Origin: Epinephelus fuscoguttatus
Lineage: Eukaryota > Chordata > Actinopteri > Perciformes > Serranidae
Direction of reading: 5' to 3'
Length of the DNA: 64,000 nt
NCBI RefSeq assembly: GCF_011397635.1
Contig: NC_064773.1
Span: 6,158,782 to 6,222,781, forward strand
The first letter of the stretch is position 1, and each line of letters starts with the position of its first letter. Below, in pieces: positions 58,101 through 64,000 of this stretch. The position numbers and the translations under genes are program-made. Below the pieces are notes generated by a model, which was not told the origin of the DNA, made no database searches, and saw only the letters and a program-made list of their open reading frames with translations.

Positions 58101-60424
58101 TTAAAGGCAAAAGGCCCAAAAAATAATCTTTAAAAACAATAAACAGCCAGCGCCAATTCATCAGTCAATGCACACACATACAGCAGCAGCAGCGACCTAC
58201 CATCTGACACCAGCACACAGTAAGGACGGAAACAGAGGGCTCAGCAGGAACAGAGCACCTGCAAGCAAAGTAAGCAAGCACACTGTCTGCGGTTATTTTG
58301 ACTTGACCAGCAGACTTCACTACAAGCTGATTGGCTGTTGAAACAGGTGATGTTCTTTAAAACCAGCCACCTGCGATCTGACCAGCTGAGTGTCAGGTGA
58401 CACCATCAGCACACTTGAGTCGAACTCAGACCGGCCAGTTCACACTGCTGCAACTTTCCTCTGCAACGTTCTAAAACGGTTTCAACTTGTAAATCTTTGG
58501 TCTGAACCGGGCTTTTGTGATCTGTCACTGCATTTCCAACAGCCACCAAATATGGGTGTTTTTTAGTGGCCTACTGCTGCATCTCCAGCAGCATTTACGC
58601 TACAGATCGTGGGTATTTTAAGCCAAAACATGAACTTTTCCTAACTATAACCGAGTTGTTTTTGTGCCTGCGTCACCACAGTATTGTTAGAAATGTTGAG
58701 TTTCAAGGTTTCTGCTCTATACAAATGTAACATTTCCGTTTTATGCAGCGATGTACAATGCCACCATTTTTCTGGTGACTAGACAGGAAATCTGACCAAA
58801 ACTGTCATTAAATTCAATATATGAATTCATATTACAGGACCATTCGTCTAAACATTAAATTACTACAGGGAGTTACAAAGCAAAGTAACTTTTGATACTG
58901 ACATTTTTCGGTGTGTGTTCAATTGTTAGAAATGTCAGTGTATATTTGAAGTTTCAAGTTCACAACTTAATATTCAAACAAGCTCAAAAAAGCAAACTAC
59001 TGCTCAAAAAGTACAAAATTTCTCTCTGAAATTTGATGAAGTCGAAGTATAAAGTAGCAGAAAATGGAAATACTTAACTAAGGTTGAAGCACCTCTAACT
59101 GCACTGAACACCATCACACTCCACCTCCCTCCTCCCCTCCAGCCCTGAGCCGGAGGTGGAGGTGTTCAAGATGGTGGCCAGCATCCCGGGTCGCAACCGG
59201 GCCATCTTCCTGCTGACCTACGAAGAGCTTCTGCAGCGGAGGCTGGGACGCTACGAACACGTCACCAGCCTGCGGCCGCTGCAGCTGGTCAGCCGCCTCA
59301 GTCTGGACGTCACCATCGTCGACCACTCGCCTGTCACCGACCTCCAGGTGCTGCCACTCCGCAACGGCAGGAACACCGCTGCTTCCAGCAATGCAAGTGG
59401 ACCCAATGCACCCAAGACACCAGGTTTACACACACCTTATTATTCTATATGTTAAATTCATTACATATTTTTGCACTTTTTCATTTTTAGATATTTTTTC
59501 TACTCAAATATTCTTTTTGATTTATTTATTTCTACTCTAAATAAATAAACAGGCCAAAGAAATCATTTAGGTTTTATCAGATATTTTCTGAATTCTGTTT
59601 TAGTAACACGTATAATTAAACAGACATCTTTAAAAACAGGATGAATCAGGGTGCCATTCTCTTAATAGCCCTACATATAACCAACAACAAAGGGCGCAAA
59701 GAGCATTTTTAGATCCTCCCTTTTACGTCACGGACACTTTACTTGTTTCAGGCTTTTGATCTTGTGCCAATTAAAACATGAACACACTTCCTTGTATTTG
59801 TGTCTCAGCCAAGCCCGAGCCGCCTGTCACCACTGTGATCAAAATTGAAAAGAACGTCTGCAGGATCACCTTCAGCCCCAACATTGTCCAGCAGGCCAAG
59901 ATCACCACCAACGGCATCCTGGGAGACTTTGTGATCCGCTACGACGTGCAGAGAGACATGGGGATCGGAGACATTCAGGTGCACGGCGCTCCTTCGAGAC
60001 TCTGGACAGGCAAACACATAATAAACAGAGATGAAGAGGGTTGTGATGAAGAAAAGCAGACTGTGAAAGAGCATTAGTTTTCAGATTTTGCAAGTGTGCA
60101 CATAAATTTCCCATCCAACTACACACACACACACACACATACACCCACCTGTTAGTGATTCATTTCTCTGGTTTCCTGCCATGACAGTCGCTCCGCTGCC
60201 AAACTCTTCTGTCTGTCTCCAGATCCAAACTATGGTTTGCTGATCACACATACAACTACTGCAACTCACAACCTGCTGCACGTCTGTAAACTTATTTTCT
60301 TTCCCAGGTTTTAAACGGCCATTTCGTCCACTACTTCGCCCCCAAAGACCTGCCAGTTGTGCCCAAGAATGTGGTGTTTGTGATCGACACCAGCGCCTCC
60401 ATGTTGGGGACTAAGATCAGACAG
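52133..60424 (+). CDS. itih5: Inter-alpha-trypsin inhibitor heavy chain 5 (5' part)
   Basis: A secreted matrix/hyaluronan-associated heavy chain. Seven coding exons are visible, in phase: 52133-52252, 52332-52376, 53029-53192, 55808-55909, 59143-59423, 59809-59978, 60308-60424. They give the first 333 residues. Residues 1-18 ([18 protein letters not shown]) are a signal peptide, followed by an acidic segment. The VIT domain starts near [18 protein letters not shown] and continues through [14 protein letters not shown] and [27 protein letters not shown] and [20 protein letters not shown] lead into the VWA domain, whose MIDAS D321-T-S323-A-S325 lies in exon 7. The rest of VWA and the C-terminal region must lie beyond 64,000, since no next exon (expected to begin after IRQ) is found in 60,425-64,000. 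ITIH5 rather than ITIH6 is supported by adjacency to itih2 and kin. Confidence 0.93.
53481..54004. mobile_element. hAT-like MITE in itih5 intron 3
   Basis: The left end agggatgcaccgatct and the right end gatcggtgtccct form imperfect inverted termini, with internal ggtaccgatacctgggcttt words. I recognise these from abundant non-autonomous hAT elements. No 8-bp target-site duplication was confirmed. Confidence 0.7.
54165..55400. repeat. Foldback family X element in itih5 intron 3
   Basis: The left half (about 54,590-54,800) and right half (about 54,895-55,100) are inverted copies. For example cccctcaactttcgtccttg on the left pairs with caaggacgaaagttgaaggg on the right, and ctgacacctcaagtcactgc pairs with tgacttgtgacgtcag. 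Outer family X blocks continue to 54,180 and 55,400. A run of about 19 Cs lies at 54,484-54,502. No long ORF resembles a transposase. Confidence 0.75.
55910..56999. other. itih5 intron 4, proximal part
   Basis: Contains a GT microsatellite at about 55,925-55,947 and shorter GT runs near 56,065-56,090. No exon seen. Confidence 0.45.
57000..57430. repeat. Possible interspersed element in itih5 intron 4
   Basis: A GC-richer block with gaacccaccggctgtattcg and ccggaaaccagggctcttcc. I associate it with dispersed fish repeats. No second copy lies in this window, so the call is weak. Confidence 0.3.
57610..58514. mobile_element. MITE with terminal inverted repeats, interrupted by a SINE
   Basis: The left end AAGCCCAGTTCAGACC and the right end, reverse-complemented AAGCCCGGTTCAGACC, match at 15 of 16 positions. 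The word ctgcaacgttctaaaa occurs near both ends. The interior is interrupted by a family ii SINE (57,949-58,138), so the element is older than that insertion. Confidence 0.75.
57949..58138 (+). mobile_element. tRNA-derived SINE (family ii) nested in a MITE
   Basis: It shares ggcgccccatgtacagaggc, tttgctgcatgtcatccccc and a CT-rich block with the copy at 33,949. It is flanked by an imperfect direct repeat (ataaatagccggcg at 57,935-57,948 and ataaacagccagcg at 58,139-58,152). The sequence is more diverged than the kin-intron copy. Confidence 0.8.
58515..58830 (-). repeat. Family X repeat fragment in itih5 intron 4
   Basis: The segment gatcgtgggtattttaagcc and aaaacatgaacttttcc is an inverted, diverged copy of 50,130-50,190. 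Confidence 0.65.
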
Positions 60425-60589
60425 GTAAAGCGGCACACTCAGTGGATATATAAGAATGTTTATTTACCTGGGTGACCTGTTGGGTGCAGCAGAGTATTCT
60501 AAATTCAACTACTTAAGAGACAGTTTGGGATTTTACTGTTAAACGTGTTATTTTTGCATGTTTAAGCCCACTCACTAAATATCCCTGTG
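60425..60589. other. Start of itih5 intron 7
   Basis: Begins at donor gtaaagc. No further itih5 exon occurs before the window end, so this intron exceeds 3.5 kb. Confidence 0.6.
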
Positions 60590-60700
60590 CAATGGTTGAC
60601 ATTGTCGCCTCACAGCAAGAGGGTTCCCCTAAGGGTGTGGGGTTTGAACCCATACCCTTCTGTGTGGAGACTGCATGTTCTCCCTGAAAGTTCACCCTTA
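60590..60700 (+). mobile_element. SINE (family i) fragment
   Basis: Contains ttgtcgcctcacagcaagag, ggggtttgaaccca (B-box-like) and gactgcatgttctccct, as in the full-length copy at 15,820. The 3' half is missing. Confidence 0.75.
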
Positions 60701-60824
60701 ACAAAGATCCACTTACTGGGTTTTCCCAGGGCTCTCGACTGCATCTTGCAGTCTTCATCAGAGGGTGGGTTTCTGGTAAATTCCATCTGCTGACAAACAT
60801 CATGGTACAGGGTTATAGTTTCTT

Positions 60825-61445
60825 GAAAAATCAACCTGGTCTCGAGTCTTTGAAAACCGGCGCTTGGTCAGTGACTTCTGGTGTCAGACACCAACAAAAA
60901 TGGCCATCCTGTGACGTCAGCATGATACGCAGCTGGTTGCCATTATTGTTTAACGTCAGGGGGAAACGCCTAACTAAAGTTAAGGCACTGAGAGTCCGGG
61001 TAGGGTGGCTGGGAGAGGTCGTGGATGGGTCCAACAACCACTGCCCTTCAGGGAGGCCAGTGTTTGCTTCCCATGTGATTGTAAAGCCAAACCCTGTTCT
61101 CTTTACTTGAACCCAACCACAAACTTTTGTTGCTTAAACCCAACCACGTGTGTGTAGGTAAAACGTAACCATGTGCGTTTGTTGTTGAAGGAAAAAAATT
61201 CGTAGGGTTGTACCGACGTACTGTAGTGCCTTTTTTTTTTTTTGAAAGAGACTGTATGCAAATGTTAAATTTCCTGTGAAAACAGAAGTGTATGAAAGAA
61301 GACAATGCATGTAACAGGCAGAACTTGACATGGCGTCCCAGAACGTCAACAACCAACGCACCCAGGGTACCTTGGATGTCGAATCTGAACATGGAAAGTC
61401 CTTGACCAAACGTCGATATGTGACGAGGTCGGAGTGAGAATGTGT
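60825..61445 (-). repeat. Family X repeat copy in itih5 intron 7
   Basis: Contains gtcgtggatgggtccaacaa, ttgtaaagccaaaccctgtt and ggcgtcccagaacgtcaaca, inverted relative to the copy at 1,600 and partly to that at 50,340. It ends in tgacgaggtcggagtgagaa, an end shared with 50,280 and 54,205. Confidence 0.8.
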
Positions 61446-62620
61446 CAGAAAAATATGATAGGTGGATGCTGAGTTAAGATTATTTCATCAAACTCCATTG
61501 AGATGAAAAACTACATCTGCGGGCCTTTCAGTTTTTTAATCGCTTCCTCTTGATCTGCTCCTTGTGGGAAGCTTTCTGCGAGAGCTCATACCTGACTCCA
61601 GAATTGAATTGGGCCATTTCCACCTTGGACCAGAAGTACCAGATATGGACTTCTTTTTTTGTGTCACAGGAAATTGTTGCTTCCCATGCAAAGAAATTCA
61701 CCCTGCTTTAATAACAAAATTTCAATGCCCGAATTGGATCAGGAACCTGACACCCCACCTCCTCCCTCCCACACTGGAATATCAATATCAGACCTCTTCC
61801 TCCATCTGCAATAGCACGGTAATCCCCTCGGCCAGACACGGAGCTGATCTCTGCAGCTGCCGTGACCACAGCAACAGAGGAGACGAGAGAAAAAACAGAT
61901 TTTCAGTGAGAAGGAAAAATGGAAACATACAGCACAAGGCCGTGCTGTGAGGGAGGAAGGTCACTGTCTATGGGGTAATGGAACTTTGTAGACAACAGCA
62001 CCCTCGACCCCTTGATCCGTCCCCCCACCCATTGCCAGCCCCCAGCGGGCCGCAGGAACAGAACAACAAGTGTGTTTTGATGTGGCTCCACAATAGAGGG
62101 TTTCAGTGTGGGTCAGTCTGTGGTTCTGACCCTGTTGTATACAGCCCATATAGACAACTATTAACCCCCCGGTGTCAAATTATATATCACACCCACGCTC
62201 GAGGGTGCAGAGATTCTGACAATGTGAAGCTCCAGAACACAAAAGTAGGAAGAAGTCTACGTACTTTTACTTCTCTGTTTTCCTATATGGACCATTCACA
62301 GCAAAGTAGAAGAAGGTCAAGAAATACGAATTCTGCGTAATTATCGGATTTTAGATTTTACTGATTTCTTACACTTGACACCTTAAAGAATAAGTTTGGC
62401 ATTTTTCAACCTGGAACCTATTGTCCCATGTTTTTATATCGAAGTGACGAATGGGAACAATTTTTTTAACTTGGTCCAGTACTGAGCAAGAGGGCTGCAG
62501 CTGGCAGCTAAGACACAGGCTGCAGTGTAACCACTTGCAGCATGGTTTTTTCCATCCATGAAAAGTGTTTGTTTTCGTCACTGACAGGCTCAGATTGTTC
62601 TTATGAGTGTCTGACAATAT
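61446..62620. other. itih5 intron 7, no gene seen
   Basis: Open frames at 61,564-61,950 and 61,978-62,340 show no domain and lack exon context. Part of 62,385-62,640 resembles the flank of the antisense ORF in kin intron 4. Confidence 0.4.
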
Positions 62621-63008
62621 TATGGAAAGATCTCTTTCAGCAATAGACCTTTTTAAAGAGAAAGATCATTTTTGTTTGACCAGAAACAGCCCTGAAATCA
62701 CCATTCCCAAACCCACCAGACTCCATTTAAATAAACAGTAATTTTAGAGTGTATAGAGCATGCATACCTTTACATCTAACTGGGTGAATTAAGGGTTTAT
62801 TTCACCCAAACGGGAGCTGGGTATAGGTGGAACAATGGAACAATTAATCCAGATGGTTTTTGTGAGATCTATTTTGTGTCTGTTGACTTTGAGTCAGGTG
62901 TGCTTTACGCTTATAAAATTGTTCTTTATTTAAATGGAGTCTGGTGGGTTTGCTGATAGTTGTTTCAGGACTGTTTCTGGTCTATCTCTGTAGGGATCCC
63001 TTCCATGT
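62621..63008. mobile_element. Non-autonomous element with inverted arms
   Basis: Arms at about 62,621-62,735 and 62,925-63,008 are inverted copies. The best part pairs acccaccagactccatttaa with ttaaatggagtctggtgggt, and both arms carry the gaaacag / ctgtttc words. There is no ORF between them. Probably a MITE. Confidence 0.7.
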
Positions 63009-63751
63009 TTTCAGACACTTAAAATAATAATCCGTGTCTGTCAGAGGCAGAAACAAGTGCTTTTATTGGACGAAAATTAACATTTCGCGCATGTTTAAAA
63101 ATAATAATTTTAACATAAGTCTCTGGGACAAAACAAACAAACAAACATGGGAAATTAGGGTCCTGGTTGAATAATACCAAAGTTACACTTTAGGTCTATG
63201 GAGTAGAGTTAATGGTTACAGCCCAAACTGTACTGTTATACATCAAACAAGTTTCATGAAAATCTGACATTTCTTTAGAGAGAAAATCAAATTAATGCAA
63301 AGATTTCTACCATTTTTTTCCCTGTTGAAGGGTTTTTTGGGGAGTTTTTGCTTTTTCCTAACAGCATATGGGACCCATTCAAAACCTATTAGAAAAAACC
63401 TAAAGATGCATGACTAATGGCAGATTACCAAAAAGGAATTTAAGGTCAATGGACAGATATAAAACAAGTAAAAATTCTTCTTCAGATAAACTAGCTTTCT
63501 GCCTCTTTCAACAAATTTTGACTCTAGTTTTCAAAGCTACTGACACCACCCTCCTGGACTCTATTTATTGATGAAGTCTGTGTAAAAACACCACAGCTGG
63601 TAAAAGGGTTGGGCGTTTGATTGATGGTATGCGTGTTTTGTTTCCAATCACTGTAGCTTTGGCGCTATAATACAATAACCATGGCTACACCACAGAAACC
63701 ATGACCACGTTGTGTATGCAGCATTCTGTTGATGCCAGAGGTCTAAGATTT
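63009..63751. other. itih5 intron 7, no gene seen
   Basis: AT-rich intronic sequence without a recognised feature. Confidence 0.4.
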
Positions 63752-63935
63752 GTCAGTGGTAAATGGTAAATGGACTGCTCTTGTATAGCCCTTTTCTAGT
63801 CTTCACTCACACAATGATGGAACAGCCATCAGAAGCAATTCAGAGTCCAGTATCTTGCCCAAAGATACTTTGACATACAGATGGGAGGAACCAGGGATCA
63901 AACGGCCGATCATCTAATTAGTGGACGACCCTGTT
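63752..63935 (-). mobile_element. tRNA-derived SINE (family iii), minus orientation
   Basis: On the plus strand it reads ggtaaatggactgctcttgt ... cagtatcttgcccaaagata ... attagtggacgaccctg. Reverse-complemented, a B-box-like gtttgatccctggttcc is visible. I recognise it as a common teleost tRNA-derived SINE. The A-box end is diverged or truncated. Confidence 0.7.
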
Positions 63936-64000
63936 TGCAAGAAATTCAACATGTGGTTTGAGGGATATTATGTCCAAAAACACTACCCTTGTTTTCTACG

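Noticed and set aside
61564-62340. ORFs of 128 and 120 codons as the next itih5 exons
   Set aside because: Neither continues the VWA domain after IRQ, and splice sites in the right phase are missing.

Overview
The window is nuclear DNA of a ray-finned (teleost) fish. The evidence is vertebrate intron-exon genes with GT-AG introns, many CA/GT microsatellites, tRNA-derived SINEs and LINE, hAT-like and PIF/Harbinger-like remnants of fish type, and low coding density. Four protein genes could be assembled exon by exon with consistent splice phases, from right to left: itih5 (+, 5' part only), itih2 (-), kin (+) and atp5f1c (-). As far as I recall, human 10p14 has the same order with every orientation inverted (ITIH5, ITIH2, KIN, ATP5F1C). 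This makes a conserved vertebrate microsynteny block and supports naming the two heavy-chain paralogues.

Layout. 1-22 kb: no supportable host gene. It holds LINE, PIF/Harbinger-like, MITE and SINE remnants, a GC-richer stretch at about 6.2-7.3 kb with several GATA motifs, a 32-bp minisatellite (12.05-13.2 kb) and a 5.2-kb satellite of about 36-bp units (16.2-21.4 kb). 22.3-30.5 kb: atp5f1c, mitochondrial ATP synthase gamma subunit, 9 coding exons. Its last intron carries a second satellite (about 38-bp units, 23.3-25.2 kb) that shares a core with the first. 30.5-31.7 kb: intergenic region between the divergent atp5f1c and kin promoters. 31.7-36.6 kb: kin (KIN17), 12 coding exons. 37.0-49.2 kb: itih2, 21 coding exons, convergent with kin and probably overlapping it at the 3' ends. 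49.2-52.1 kb: head-to-head itih2/itih5 intergenic region, full of repeats. 52.1-60.4 kb: the first seven coding exons of itih5. 60.4-64 kb: itih5 intron with repeats; the rest of the gene lies beyond the window.

Function. atp5f1c supplies the rotor shaft of F1Fo-ATP synthase. kin is a nuclear DNA/RNA-binding zinc-finger/KOW protein. itih2 and itih5 are secreted inter-alpha-trypsin-inhibitor heavy chains (VIT plus VWA domains) acting in the hyaluronan matrix. The genes are linked by synteny, not by a shared pathway. No bacterial-style operon, CRISPR array or viral gene is seen. The most unusual features are the paired related satellites around the end of atp5f1c, a long TG tract abutting a phase-0 itih2 exon that completes a furin-type site, the likely kin/itih2 3' overlap, and a palindromic repeat family clustered around itih5.
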